A stretch of DNA of 64,000 nt from Bacteroidales bacterium (GTDB lineage: Bacteria > Bacteroidota > Bacteroidia > Bacteroidales > Muribaculaceae), in NCBI GenBank assembly GCA_014800845.1, contig JAAVFJ010000009.1:108660-172659 (forward strand). Direction: 5' to 3'. A model generated the notes under the pieces. The model saw only the letters and a list, made by a program, of their open reading frames with translations. It did no database searches and was not told the DNA's origin. Position 1 is the stretch's first letter; the number at the start of each line of letters is the position of its first letter. The translations under genes were made by a program, and so were the position numbers. This document shows positions 44,594-53,863 of the stretch, piece by piece.

Positions 44594-45828
44594 AGCAGCC
44601 GCAGCCATGCGGCTGCTATTGCCTGGGGTGAGAAGCGGGCCTCTACGGAGGCGTGCATGCGGCGCTGCAGCGTCTCGTAGTCGGCAGCTATCAGGGTGGC
44701 GGCGCGCTCTATTCCCTGCGCCAGGTTTTCGGAGGCCTCGGTGTGGTCGGCGCCTCCGAAGGGGCAGAGTATGCCGGTGAGGCCGTCGTCGATTATGTCG
44801 CGCTGGCCGCCGCGGTCAAAGGCTACCGGCACGGCGCCATAGATCTGACCCTCCACCAGGGTGCCGGGCAGAGTCTCGTAGAGCGAGCTGCTCACCACTA
44901 TGTGGGCTTCGCGGTAGGCCTCCTCCATGCCGGCCAGGTCCTGCGGGCCGCGATAGTCAATGGGCAGAGGGAAGTCCTTGAGGGCATCGGGGTCCTTGAG
45001 CGCTCCGCAGGCTATGAACTCGAGGCGCCCGGCCAGCGCGGGGTTGGCGAGCTTGAGGCGGGCGGCCGCATCTTTGAGTATCGGCAGCCCCTTGATGGGG
45101 TCGTCGAGGCGTGCGGCGGCTATGAGCACTTTGAGCCCTGTGCCGCGCAGGTTGCGCACTCGCAGGCGGGGCACCTCTATGGGGTTGCCTATCACCTCAA
45201 GGCGGGCATCGCGCAGTAGCGAGGAGTCGCGCGCGCGACCGGCAAGCCAGCGGCTCACGGCTATGTAGGTCACCTGCACGCGGCTGTTGAAGCGGCGTTT
45301 GCGGCGCCAGATGCGGTGAGAGAGGTCGCGCGGGGAGGCTTTGCGCCCCAGCAGCGGGCAGAGGCCGCACTCTCCGCGGAAGCCATCGCAGGAGCCGGCG
45401 TGGTGGCAGATGCCCGTCATGCACCACATGTCGTGCATCACCCAGTAGATGGGTGTGCCGGCGTCGGCTATGCGCTCAATCTCTCTGAGGGAAATCATGC
45501 CCTGATTGACCCAGCCGAGTATGACTACGTCGGCTTCGGCTATGAGGGGGTCGCGATGCAGGGGGAGGCCGAAGGTGGCGGTGTCGGCCTTGAACAGGTC
45601 GCGGCGGTTGCGTCCGTTGGAGAGGAAGATCTGAAGCCGCTCGAGCAGGAAGGGCCATCGCGCACGCCAGCGCCCCACGACACGGTGCACGCGCTCGTGA
45701 GGCTCGCGGCGCTCCAGGGTGAGCATGCGAGTGTCTACTCCGGCGGCGTTGAGCGCGTCCATGAGGCGGCGCATCACTACGGCTGCTCCGCCGCGGGTGT
45801 CGCTCTTACTGAGGATTACTGCTTTCAC
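44587..45828 (-). CDS. Glycosyltransferase (GT4-like)
   Basis: A 413-residue glycosyltransferase with a GT-B look. The start is most likely the GTG at 45828 ([22 protein letters not shown]); upstream codons in this frame lie inside folA. The glycine-rich N-terminal loop is DTRGGAAVV, the middle has WVMHDMWCMTGICHHAGSC with a cysteine cluster (CHHAGSCDGFRGECGLCPLL), and the C-terminal donor site has YEAHIVVSSSLYETLPGTLVEG-type sequence with the E-x7-E pattern. The cysteine-rich WCMTG-CHY type insert is common in Bacteroidota cell-surface glycosyltransferases. It overlaps folA by 23 bp and ends in a telomere-like repeat. The acceptor is unknown. Confidence 0.82.
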   Translation of the reverse strand: MKAVILSKSDTRGGAAVVMRRLMDALNAAGVDTRMLTLERREPHERVHRVVGRWRARWPFLLERLQIFLSNGRNRRDLFKADTATFGLPLHRDPLIAEADVVILGWVNQGMISLREIERIADAGTPIYWVMHDMWCMTGICHHAGSCDGFRGECGLCPLLGRKASPRDLSHRIWRRKRRFNSRVQVTYIAVSRWLAGRARDSSLLRDARLEVIGNPIEVPRLRVRNLRGTGLKVLIAAARLDDPIKGLPILKDAAARLKLANPALAGRLEFIACGALKDPDALKDFPLPIDYRGPQDLAGMEEAYREAHIVVSSSLYETLPGTLVEGQIYGAVPVAFDRGGQRDIIDDGLTGILCPFGGADHTEASENLAQGIERAATLIAADYETLQRRMHASVEARFSPQAIAAAWLRLLG

Positions 45829-46312
45829 GGGTGTAGGTCTCGAAGTGGAATGTAAGCCCCTCGCGCTCATCGGTCTGCGGCTCGGTGGCGGCGGTGAGCT
45901 GCCAGCCGGGAGCAGCAGCGGGGTCGGGCATGCGGGTGTCGGCCTGCGGGTAGTCGCGCTCAACGCGGGTGAGCTCCAGGCGGTCGGCCAGCGGAAGGGC
46001 CTGATTGTAGACCTGCGCGCCACCTATAATATAAGCCTCCAGCCCCCCGGCAGCCTCTATGGCCGCGGGCAAGTCGCTGCAGACTGTGGCGCCGGGGGCG
46101 GTGAACCCCTCCTGACGGGTGATTACTATGTTGCGGCGACCGGGGAGCGCCCCTTTCGGCAGCGACTCCCAGGTGCGTCGACCCATGATGACGGCGCCCC
46201 CCATGGTTTTCTCCTTGAAGTGGCGCAGGTCGGCGCGCAGGTGCCAGAGCAGGTCGCCGGCGTGGCCAATGGCTCCGTCGCGGGCTATGGCTACTATTAT
46301 CGTCAGGCTCAT
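45806..46312 (-). CDS. folA: Dihydrofolate reductase
   Basis: Reduces dihydrofolate to tetrahydrofolate with NADPH, regenerating the folate used by thymidylate synthase. It has 168 residues. The start [34 protein letters not shown] holds the substrate-binding LLWHLxxDLxxFK-type motif, followed by [10 protein letters not shown] and [14 protein letters not shown]. It overlaps thyA by 4 bp upstream and the glycosyltransferase by 23 bp downstream, so translation is coupled. Confidence 0.96.
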   Translation of the reverse strand: MSLTIIVAIARDGAIGHAGDLLWHLRADLRHFKEKTMGGAVIMGRRTWESLPKGALPGRRNIVITRQEGFTAPGATVCSDLPAAIEAAGGLEAYIIGGAQVYNQALPLADRLELTRVERDYPQADTRMPDPAAAPGWQLTAATEPQTDEREGLTFHFETYTRESSNPQ

Positions 46313-47103
46313 ACGCTCACCTCCCCCTTTATGGCCGGCCAGGGGTCGTAGCCCTCCAGACGGAAGTCCTCATACTTGAAGTCAAAAATATCCTTCACCT
46401 CCGGATTGATAACCATCTGCGGCAGTGGGCGCGGCTCGCGGGTGAGCTGCAGTCGTACCTGGTCGAGGTGGTTGAGGTAGATGTGGGTGTCGCCGAAGGT
46501 GTGCACGAAGTCGCCGGGCTGCAGATCGGTCACCTGCGCCATCATGAGGGTGAGCAGCGCGTAGGAGGCTATGTTGAAGGGCACGCCGAGGAACATGTCG
46601 GCCGAGCGCTGATAGAGCTGGCAGGAGAGGCGCCCGTCGGCCACATAGAACTGGAAGAAGGCGTGGCAGGGGGGCAGGTTCATGTTGCGCAGGTCACCCA
46701 CGTTCCAGGCCGAGACGATGATGCGGCGGGAGTCGGGGTTCTGCTTTATGGTCTCCACCACCTCGCGTATCTGGTCAATGTGGCCGCCGGTGTAGTCGGG
46801 CCATGAGCGCCACTGGTAGCCGTAGATGTGGCCCAGGGAGCCGTCGGGGTCGGCCCATTCGTTCCAGATGCGCACGCCGTGGTCCTGCAGGTACTTCACG
46901 TTGGTGTCACCCTTGAGGAACCAGAGGAGCTCGTAGATAATGCTCTTGAGGTGCACCTTTTTGGTGGTGACGAGCGGGAAGCCTTTGCTCAGGTCGAAGC
47001 GGAGCTGATGGCCGAATGAGGAGATGGTGCCCGTGCCGGTGCGGTCATCCTTGCGGTGACCCTCGGTGAGCACCTTATTAAGCAGGTCGAGATATTGCTT
47101 CAT
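46309..47103 (-). CDS. thyA: Thymidylate synthase
   Basis: Makes dTMP from dUMP using methylenetetrahydrofolate. It has 264 residues, like the E. coli enzyme. The active-site cysteine is in [12 protein letters not shown] (about 143-154), with [13 protein letters not shown] before it and [15 protein letters not shown] after it. It overlaps folA by 4 bp and the upstream ferredoxin-like gene by one base of its start codon (TGATG). Confidence 0.97.
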   Translation of the reverse strand: MKQYLDLLNKVLTEGHRKDDRTGTGTISSFGHQLRFDLSKGFPLVTTKKVHLKSIIYELLWFLKGDTNVKYLQDHGVRIWNEWADPDGSLGHIYGYQWRSWPDYTGGHIDQIREVVETIKQNPDSRRIIVSAWNVGDLRNMNLPPCHAFFQFYVADGRLSCQLYQRSADMFLGVPFNIASYALLTLMMAQVTDLQPGDFVHTFGDTHIYLNHLDQVRLQLTREPRPLPQMVINPEVKDIFDFKYEDFRLEGYDPWPAIKGEVSV

Positions 47104-47954
47104 CAGGTCATGGAGGTTTTGCGTTGAAACATAGGGGTGATGATGCCGTTGCGGTTAATCTGATACTTTATGGCATCGTCAGGACATTCGGCCAGGCAGT
47201 TGAAGCAGCGCACGCAGCGTGCGTTGTCAATGGTTCGGGTCTTTATGTCGATGCAGCCTGCCTTGCAGACATCTTCGCAGCGCAGGCAGGAGGTGCAGCG
47301 GTCCGGGATAAGCTCCAGGTGAAGCATTGAGCGCTCGGCAGCGAGGGCGAGTATGCTCCCCACAGGGCAGACTTCGTTGCAGAAATCGCGTCCGCGCATC
47401 ACGGCCCATGCGGCTATGAGCGCCACGGAAGCTACGGAGGCCAACACTCCCCAAAGGGCGCCGAGGCCTATGCGGGTGACCAGCAACGGGTGAGTCAGCC
47501 CGGGGCCGGCCAGGTGGCCCGACTGCTCCACTCCGTTGACGAACGAGGGCCAGGGGTCAATGAGCAGGGGCACGATGCCCACGCCGGCCACTACCGCCGC
47601 GGCGTAGGCTGCCAGCACCCACCAGCGGGTGCGCGAGGCTGCGCGGCGCCGATAGGGGCGCGGCTTGATGAGGCATGAAGCGCGGCGGACCACATCCTGC
47701 AGAGTGCCGACCGGGCAGGCCGAGGAGCAGTAGACGCGCCCTAAGAGCAGGGTGGCCAGCAGCCAGACTATCCAAGCCCCCACGGAGGCGGTGATGCCCA
47801 TAGCTATCTTGCTTGCCGAGAGCTGCATGGCGCCGGCCACACGGGCATGAAGCGGCGCACCGGCGCCCAGCCACACCAGGGCTACGCACTCGATAAGCAT
47901 CACAATCGACACCAACACGCGGATATGCTTCAGAGCTTTCATAAATTTCCACAA
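47103..47954 (-). CDS. NapH/YccM-like membrane 4Fe-4S protein
   Basis: A 283-residue membrane protein with four or five transmembrane helices and 4Fe-4S sites. Two CxxxCP motifs facing the cytoplasm lie in [14 protein letters not shown] (about 74-87) and [12 protein letters not shown] (about 191-202). A C-terminal double ferredoxin domain has [15 protein letters not shown] (about 222-236) and [12 protein letters not shown] (about 247-258). Related proteins pass electrons between quinols and periplasmic oxidoreductases. The first ATG at 47954 or one at 47942 could start it. Placement ahead of thyA-folA is unusual; the partner is unknown. Confidence 0.85.
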   Translation of the reverse strand: MWKFMKALKHIRVLVSIVMLIECVALVWLGAGAPLHARVAGAMQLSASKIAMGITASVGAWIVWLLATLLLGRVYCSSACPVGTLQDVVRRASCLIKPRPYRRRAASRTRWWVLAAYAAAVVAGVGIVPLLIDPWPSFVNGVEQSGHLAGPGLTHPLLVTRIGLGALWGVLASVASVALIAAWAVMRGRDFCNEVCPVGSILALAAERSMLHLELIPDRCTSCLRCEDVCKAGCIDIKTRTIDNARCVRCFNCLAECPDDAIKYQINRNGIITPMFQRKTSMT

Positions 47955-47994
47955 AAATAACTATTTTCCGCGAGCGGGCAAAATGGAAAGTGGC

Positions 47995-48155
47995 AGGGGC
48001 TGGAATCTTGGGAGAAATGGGAGTTTTGGGAGCTATGGGAGATTTGGGCAATCGGGGAACTCCGGGAACTCCGAGAGCTCCCAAGATTCCAGTCCCTGCA
48101 CTCCCAAAACTCCCATTACCCCCAAGTCCCAGCCCCAGCTCTAACACCTAAAACC
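47995..48155. repeat. Intergenic TGGGAG / CTCCCA repeats
   Basis: Runs of GGGAGTTTTGGGAGCTATGGGAG type on one side and CTCCCAAAACTCCCA on the other form a loose inverted repeat, ending with CTAACACCTAAAACC. The same words occur at 24126-24170. No gene is seen in 47955-48277 apart from this and the promoter at 48168-48198. Confidence 0.7.
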
Positions 48156-48167
48156 TATCCCCCCTAT

Positions 48168-48198
48168 TTTGCCAAATTAAGGTTTTTTCGTAATTTTG
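48168..48198 (+). promoter_or_regulatory. Promoter of the Na/Pi cotransporter gene
   Basis: TTTG at 48168-48171, exactly 19 bases, then TAATTTTG at 48191-48198. The leader would be about 75 nt. Confidence 0.7.
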
Positions 48199-48277
48199 CG
48201 GCTGCCGTGGGAACTTTGCCTAAGGCTATTCCGTTTCCATTGTGTACCTCAAAACACTTACCACACCTTATCTGTAT

Positions 48278-50068
48278 ATGCATTACAGCTTACTCCAGTT
48301 CGTTTCCCTCTTAGGCTCTGTCTGCCTGTTTCTCTACGGTATGAAGGTCATGAGTGAAGGTCTGCAGAAGGTTGCCGGCGACCGACTCCGCAACATTCTG
48401 GGCGCTATGACCAAAAACCGCGTGACGGGCGTGCTCACCGGTATCGCTATTACCGCTCTGATTCAGAGCTCATCGGCCTCCACGGTTATGGTCGTGAGCT
48501 TTGTAAACGCCGGCCTGATGAGTCTGGCGCAGTCCATGGCCGTAATCTTCGGTGCCAATTTCGGTACCATCGTGACCTCGTGGATTATCTCGGCCTTCTC
48601 CTTTGAGTTTCACATAAGTGACTACACTATAGTACTTCTGGCCATAGCCGTGCCCATGCTCTTCATGAAGAAGAGCAACTACAAGAGCATCGGCGAGTTC
48701 CTGATAGGCTTCTCGTTCCTCTTCATGGGTCTGGACATGATAAGCACCTTTGTGCCGGACCTGCAGAAGAACCCCGATATGCTTAAGTTTATCACTCACT
48801 ACGCCTCGCTGGGCTACTGGAGTGTGCTGATATTCTGGCTATTCGGTGTGATACTCACTATGGTGGCACAGGCCTCGGCAGCCACTTTCGCCATCGTGCT
48901 CATCATGTGTTCGCAGGGCTGGATAAGCTTCGAGCTTGGTTGCGCCATAATCCTGGGCTCGAAAATAGGCACTACCATCACCCCTATTCTCGCCTCGCTC
49001 TCAGGCAACCTGGCTGCGAAGCGCACCGCTGCCGGCACACTGCTCTACAATCTGTTCGGCTCCATCATAGTGCTCTGCATCTTCTATCCGTTTGTGCAGC
49101 TCACGGGCGACATAACCTCCTGGTGCATAGGTACTAATCCCTGCGACATCACGGCCCAGCAGGAGGCGGCCATGAGGGGCACCACACTGCTCAATGAGCA
49201 CGGGCTGCTCACTAAGGCAGCTCAGACGTCGCTGGCTTTCGGCCTGGCTATGTTCCCCACGGTGTTTAATGTCATGAACCTGGCCATAATGATTTGGTTG
49301 CCAAAGGTTTACGTAAAGATAGTAACCCGCCTGCTCCCCGAAAAGAAGGGCAAATCGGAGCAGGACGATTTCTCGCTCAAATTCATCTCCGGCGCGCTTA
49401 TGGGCACCTCAGAGCTCCAGATTACTCAGGCTCAGAAGGAGATAGCCGTCTACGGCGAACGGGTGGAACGCATGCTCCGGATGGCCCGCACGATGCTCCA
49501 TTCTGACCCCGAAAGCTCTGATTATCAGAAGCTTTATAACCGCATGGAGAAGTATGAGGAGATTTCTGACCGCATGGAGATCGAGATAGGCCAGTTCCTG
49601 AACAAGGTGGCCGAGGGTCGCCTCTCGCCCGAGGGCAAGATGCGCATAGCAGGCATGCTCCGCATTATCAGCGAGATAGAGTCTATAGCCGACAGCTGCT
49701 TCAATGTGGCCAAGACCATGGAGCGCAAGCATAAGGCTAAGGTGGAGTTCACACCGATGATGCTTGAGAAAATCGACGCTATGTTTGACCTGGTGCAGGG
49801 TGCCATGACTAATATGCAGAGTCTGCTTAAGGAGATGGAGACCCCCGAGGATTCTAAAATCATCACGGCCTACAACCGCGAGCGCGAAATCAACAATCTG
49901 CGTAACTCGCTGCGCGACGCCAATATCGACAATATCAACAACCATAAATATGACTATCAGCAGGGCATCTTCTACATGGACCTCGTGGGCGAAGCCGAAA
50001 AGCTCGGCGACTATATGCTCAATGTAGTGGAGGGCGTGAAGCACCAGTTCAAGAGTGCCGCTGCTTGA
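48278..50068 (+). CDS. Na/Pi cotransporter family protein
   Basis: Inner-membrane NptA/YjbB-type sodium-phosphate symporter, 596 residues from the ATG at 48278 (MHYSLLQFVSLLGSVCLFLYG). A GTG at 48242 would add 12 residues with no benefit. Two inverted membrane repeats carry the ALIQSSSASTVMVVSF motif (about 64-79) and the matching MVAQASAATFAIVLIM (about 195-210). The C-terminal part (about 395-590) is a PhoU-like helical domain in the cytoplasm. It is followed after 16 bp by a guanylyltransferase gene with its own ribosome-binding site, so the two are probably cotranscribed. Confidence 0.92.
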   Translation: MHYSLLQFVSLLGSVCLFLYGMKVMSEGLQKVAGDRLRNILGAMTKNRVTGVLTGIAITALIQSSSASTVMVVSFVNAGLMSLAQSMAVIFGANFGTIVTSWIISAFSFEFHISDYTIVLLAIAVPMLFMKKSNYKSIGEFLIGFSFLFMGLDMISTFVPDLQKNPDMLKFITHYASLGYWSVLIFWLFGVILTMVAQASAATFAIVLIMCSQGWISFELGCAIILGSKIGTTITPILASLSGNLAAKRTAAGTLLYNLFGSIIVLCIFYPFVQLTGDITSWCIGTNPCDITAQQEAAMRGTTLLNEHGLLTKAAQTSLAFGLAMFPTVFNVMNLAIMIWLPKVYVKIVTRLLPEKKGKSEQDDFSLKFISGALMGTSELQITQAQKEIAVYGERVERMLRMARTMLHSDPESSDYQKLYNRMEKYEEISDRMEIEIGQFLNKVAEGRLSPEGKMRIAGMLRIISEIESIADSCFNVAKTMERKHKAKVEFTPMMLEKIDAMFDLVQGAMTNMQSLLKEMETPEDSKIITAYNREREINNLRNSLRDANIDNINNHKYDYQQGIFYMDLVGEAEKLGDYMLNVVEGVKHQFKSAAA

Positions 50069-50084
50069 AAATAAGGAGACAACT

Positions 50085-51158
50085 ATGCGCTACTGTGTGA
50101 TAATGTGCGGAGGAGTCGGAAGCCGGTTCTGGCCCTTTTCGCGTAACGATATGCCGAAGCAGTTTCTTGACTTTTTCGGCACCGGCAAATCGCTGCTTCA
50201 GCTCACTGCCGAGCGCATTGCGCCGCTCGTGCCTCAGGAAAGAATCATAGCCGTCACCAATGAGCAATATGCCCCCCTGGTGCGCGAACAGCTCCCTCTT
50301 ATCCCTGAAGAAAACATACTCTGCGAACCGGCTCGCCGCAACACGGCTCCCTGCCTCTGCTGGGCCGCCCGCCATATCGCTGCCATGGACCCCGACGCCA
50401 CTATCATAACTCTCCCCTCTGATCACCTGATTCTCAAGCAGCAGGCTTTTCTCGACGCTATAGCCGAGGGGATGGATTTCGTGGAGACTCACCCGGCGCT
50501 GCTCACTCTGGGCATTGAGCCTACGCGCCCCGAGACCGGCTACGGCTATATTCAGCGCGGACAGCCCACGGACTTCCCGGGCATACTCAAGGTGCGGTCA
50601 TTCACCGAGAAACCTTCGCCTCAGATGGCTAAGGTATTGCTGGCCAGCGGCGATTTCTACTGGAACGCCGGCATATTCATCTGGCGCGCAGAGACCATCC
50701 TCAAGGCGTTCTCAAAGTTTGCGCCTGAGGTGGCCGAAGTGTTTGAAAAGGGGGAGGGTTTCTATGGCACCACGGCTGAAAAGGCTTTTATCGACGAGAC
50801 TTTCCCCACGGCTCCCAACATCTCCATAGACTACGCGGTGATGGAGAAGGCCGACAATGTGTTTGTAAAGACCGTAGACCTGGGTTGGAGCGACTTGGGC
50901 ACCTGGGGTGCGCTGCATGATGTGGCGCGCCACGACGAGAGTGGCAACGTAGTGCAGGGGGCGCGCGTGATAGCGCCCGGTTGCGAGGGGAGCGTGTTTG
51001 CCGTAAACGGCGAAAAGGTGATAGTAGCGGCCGACCTCAAGGACTACATAGTGGCCGAAAACGGCAACGCCCTGCTGATAGTGCCCCGCAGCCGCGAGCA
51101 GGAAATAAAGTCGCTCCTCTCCGAAGTGAGAGCCCGCTTCGGCGACCGCTTCCTCTGA
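50085..51158 (+). CDS. manC: Mannose-1-phosphate guanylyltransferase
   Basis: Makes GDP-mannose from mannose 1-phosphate and GTP for surface glycans. It has 357 residues from the ATG at 50085, which has a good AAGGAGA site; an earlier frame start at 50055 would overlap the transporter gene. The nucleotide motif is CGGVGSRFWPFSRNDMPKQF (about 8-27), followed by LPSDHLI, GYGYIQRG, FTEKPSPQMA and YWNAGIFIWRA, all family features. It is the single-domain form without the isomerase half. Confidence 0.93.
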   Translation: MRYCVIMCGGVGSRFWPFSRNDMPKQFLDFFGTGKSLLQLTAERIAPLVPQERIIAVTNEQYAPLVREQLPLIPEENILCEPARRNTAPCLCWAARHIAAMDPDATIITLPSDHLILKQQAFLDAIAEGMDFVETHPALLTLGIEPTRPETGYGYIQRGQPTDFPGILKVRSFTEKPSPQMAKVLLASGDFYWNAGIFIWRAETILKAFSKFAPEVAEVFEKGEGFYGTTAEKAFIDETFPTAPNISIDYAVMEKADNVFVKTVDLGWSDLGTWGALHDVARHDESGNVVQGARVIAPGCEGSVFAVNGEKVIVAADLKDYIVAENGNALLIVPRSREQEIKSLLSEVRARFGDRFL

Positions 51159-51179
51159 CCGCCGCCCCGCCCCGAGCCG

Positions 51180-51480
51180 ATTTCCGACCCCGGTTGCCCG
51201 CAAGCGCCTGGAGAGGAGGTTTCCAACCTCCGACCTGATTTCCAACCCCGGTTGCCCGCAAGCGCCTGGAGAGGAGGTTTCCAACCTCCGACCTGATTTC
51301 CGACCCCGGTTGCCCGCAAGCGCATGGAGAGGAGGTTTCCAACCTCCGGCCTGATTTCCGACCCCGGTTGCCCGCAAGCGCCTGGAGAGGAGGTTTCCAA
51401 CCTCCGGCCTGATTTCCAACCCCGGTTGCCCGCAAGCGCCTGGAGAGGAGGTTTCCAACCTCCGGCCTGATTTCCAACCC
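51180..51480. repeat. 58-bp tandem repeat, five copies plus a partial
   Basis: Five units of exactly 58 bp start at 51180, 51238, 51296, 51354 and 51412, with a partial at 51470. They differ at only a few positions (GACC/AACC, CGAC/CGGC, one CCTGG/CATGG). Each unit contains the palindrome GGAGGTTTCCAACCTCC. There are no spacers between units, so it is not a CRISPR. Frames through the array are long because the sequence is repetitive, not because it codes. Confidence 0.95.
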
Positions 51481-51512
51481 TAAGCTCCCGAAAATTCGGG
51501 TGGTTACTACGG

Positions 51513-51551
51513 GTCGGCGTGGTCGGAGGTTGGAAACCTCCTCTCCATGCG
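51513..51551. repeat. Inverted copy of the dispersed palindromic repeat
   Basis: GTCGGCGTGGTCGGAGGTTGG and the following bases to 51551 match the left arm of the inverted repeat at 55939-55977. The orientation is opposite to the tandem units just upstream. Confidence 0.8.
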
Positions 51552-51560
51552 GGGCTACGG

Positions 51561-52940
51561 TTATTCTTTGTCGGTGGGGGTGCCGCTTTGGGATTCACCC
51601 CCCTTTATGGCTTCTTTTATCTTTTTGTGGTGGTGGTGGAGGCGGTAGTGGCGCACTATGAGGAAGCCTACTATCAGGATGAGCAGCAGGATGATTATTA
51701 TGTAGTAGTTACGCATCTGGCGGTCGTGGCTTTCGTGTGTGTTCTTGGCTTCGGAGAGGAGGTGGAGGTTTTCGTCGCGCAGCCTGGAGACTTCGTAGCG
51801 CACGGAGAGCTCATTGAGATTATCAGAAGTGCGGAGCGAATCGAAGCGCTCGATAATTTCAACATATTCCTTGAGAGCACGCAGCAGCAGAGCATCGTTG
51901 CCGGTGACAGTGGCGGCCACGCGGAGCTCTCTGAGTGCCTGGCGGCGATAGTTGAGCGAGAGGTCGGGGTCGTTGAGCATCGTGAGTATGTGGGGGATTG
52001 CCTCGGCATATTGCTTGGTGCCCATGAGGTAGTAGACGCGTGAACGGGTATATTTCTTATATGTGGCGGCCACATCGGGGTCCACCTTGGCCAGGTCTTC
52101 TATTTTGTGGAATATTTCCTTGACCTCGTCCACAGTGAGGGCTCGGTAGTTGGAAATCATTCGGCGGTATGAAAGGAATTTCTGGTAGGCGTAAGAGCGG
52201 TAAGGGCGTCCGTTCTTGTGATAATCATACTCGAGTTTCTCCATGTTGGAGAGGAGCTTGCGGTCAGCCTCGATGGCCAGATCGTATTTGTCGGTGTTTG
52301 TGTAGATGTTTGCCAGGGCGGTGTAGCACTGGTTTCGCAGTGGCCATGCTTCGGGTGGGAGGGAGTCCATGAGTAGTTTCATTCGCTCAAGGCTCTCTAT
52401 GTAAAGCTGTCCCTGGGTGGCGTTGCCGGTGATTGCGGCTATGGTGTAGAGGCGGTCGAGGCGGTCGAAAATGTCGGCACCTACACCCTGTTTCCATGTG
52501 GCTGTGATCTCCACCAGGCGGGCTTTACGCTCGTTTTCGCTCCAGCGCTGCAGCTGAGAGGTGAGCAGCTGATGGTTGAGATACATGGTGGTGATGTGCT
52601 TGTCTACGGAGTTAGGAATCACGGCGGCCTGGGCGCGCAGCTGTATCATCTGGTCTTCAGAGTCAGCGAGGCGGGTGGCCAGCTGGCGAATCATGTCGTT
52701 CTGAGTGGCGTAGTCATGAGCGCGGCCGGCCACATTCAGCAGCTGTCGGGCTATTTCGATTTGCTGAGCGCGGGGTGAGAGGTCGTAGATGTTGTAGAGA
52801 ATGTCTACGGAGTCGGCGGGCGAAGAGGCTTTTGTCAGGTCGCGGCGCAGGGCGTCGATCTTTCCCTGGCGGTCAAGATGCGCAGCTTGGACGCTGAACC
52901 CTAAGAGTAAGGTGATCAGTGAGAGGATGAATTTTTTCAT
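51561..52940 (-). CDS. TPR-type membrane protein lacking an output domain
   Basis: A 459-residue protein with a signal peptide (MKKFILSLITLLLGFSVQAA), a long helical region of TPR-like repeats (about 25-390), a coiled segment, one membrane helix (YYIIIILLLILIVGFLIV, about 415-432) and a short basic cytoplasmic tail (HYRLHHHHKKIKE). It resembles the sensor half of Bacteroidota TPR regulators that normally end in a LuxR-type or kinase domain. None follows here. The role is unknown: it may be a signalling partner or a truncated regulator. Confidence 0.75.
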   Translation of the reverse strand: MKKFILSLITLLLGFSVQAAHLDRQGKIDALRRDLTKASSPADSVDILYNIYDLSPRAQQIEIARQLLNVAGRAHDYATQNDMIRQLATRLADSEDQMIQLRAQAAVIPNSVDKHITTMYLNHQLLTSQLQRWSENERKARLVEITATWKQGVGADIFDRLDRLYTIAAITGNATQGQLYIESLERMKLLMDSLPPEAWPLRNQCYTALANIYTNTDKYDLAIEADRKLLSNMEKLEYDYHKNGRPYRSYAYQKFLSYRRMISNYRALTVDEVKEIFHKIEDLAKVDPDVAATYKKYTRSRVYYLMGTKQYAEAIPHILTMLNDPDLSLNYRRQALRELRVAATVTGNDALLLRALKEYVEIIERFDSLRTSDNLNELSVRYEVSRLRDENLHLLSEAKNTHESHDRQMRNYYIIIILLLILIVGFLIVRHYRLHHHHKKIKEAIKGGESQSGTPTDKE

Positions 52941-53047
52941 TTACCGGAAGTGGAGTATAAGCGAAGTCAGGGTATTCAGGGGGCCTCGGGCCGCTCGGTG
53001 GCGGCGCCTGAGGCAGCCCCCTGCAGATAGCGAAGTGAACGGGGAAG

Positions 53048-53809
53048 TCAGTCCCGGTCAATGTTTTCGCGCATCCAGGCGCGAAGTGCACCTACCATTG
53101 AGGGCTGCTCCTTGGTGGGTGCCTGGATGTCGAGGCGCAGGCCGGCGTCTTTCACGGCCTTGGCGGTGTGGGTGCCGAAGCAGCCTATGTAGACGTGGCG
53201 CTTGTCCTGGTCGAAGTCGGGGAAGTTTTTGGTCAGCGAGTGTATGCCGGTGGGTGAGAAGAAGATGAGCACATCGTAGTCAAAGGGCTCGTCGGGGGTG
53301 AAGTCATTTGTCACGGTGCGATACATCACTGCCTTGGTGTAGTTGATTTTGTGGCGGTCGAGCACGGCCACATCCTTCTGGGTCACGTCGGAGACGGGCA
53401 GGAGGTACTTCTCCTTGCTGTGTTTGGAGAAGTGCTGCAGAAGCTGGTCGTCGTCGAGCTTGCCGGTGAGGCCGAAGAATATTTTGCGCTTGCGGTAGAC
53501 TATGTATTTCTGCAGATAGTTAGCCACAGATTCCGAAGTGCACATGTATTTCATGGTGTCGGGGATTGACACACGGGTCTCTTCAGCGAGGCGGAAGAAG
53601 TTGTCGACAGCTGTCTTTGCGGTGAAGATCACGCCGGTGAAGTCGGCTATGTTGATCTTCTGCTGGCGGAATTCCTTTACGGGGAGGTCTTCGACTTTGA
53701 TGAAAGGACGGAAGACTACTTCCACGCCGTACTGCTCGGCTATGTCGTAGTAGGGTGATTTACCGTTTTCGGGCTTCGGCTGAGAGACGAGAATCTTCTT
53801 AATTTTCAT
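53048..53809 (-). CDS. hemD: Uroporphyrinogen-III synthase
   Basis: HemD-family enzyme that closes hydroxymethylbilane to uroporphyrinogen III. It has 253 residues starting MKIKKILVSQPKPENGKSPYYDIAEQYG. Family-like regions are IADFTGVIFTAKTAVDNFF (about 55-73), YLLPVSDVTQKDVAVL and DYDVLIFFSPTGIHSL. HemD proteins diverge strongly, so the call rests on these segments and on the DUF4271 gene next door, a common neighbour of hemD in Bacteroidota. Hem genes are otherwise absent here except hemW. Confidence 0.85.
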   Translation of the reverse strand: MKIKKILVSQPKPENGKSPYYDIAEQYGVEVVFRPFIKVEDLPVKEFRQQKINIADFTGVIFTAKTAVDNFFRLAEETRVSIPDTMKYMCTSESVANYLQKYIVYRKRKIFFGLTGKLDDDQLLQHFSKHSKEKYLLPVSDVTQKDVAVLDRHKINYTKAVMYRTVTNDFTPDEPFDYDVLIFFSPTGIHSLTKNFPDFDQDKRHVYIGCFGTHTAKAVKDAGLRLDIQAPTKEQPSMVGALRAWMRENIDRD

Positions 53810-53863
53810 TATTCTTGTATATGTATTTATGCACTCATGAGAGCCCGCATGTGGGTGCGAGTC

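Noticed and set aside
51180..51480. CRISPR array
   Set aside because: The 58-bp units abut directly with no variable spacers, and there are no cas genes nearby.
50712..51598. Open frames translating the 58-bp repeats (for example repeated GNLLSRRLRATGVGN)
   Set aside because: Three frames are open across the same repeat because of its composition. None has a start signal, and two overlap the manC gene.
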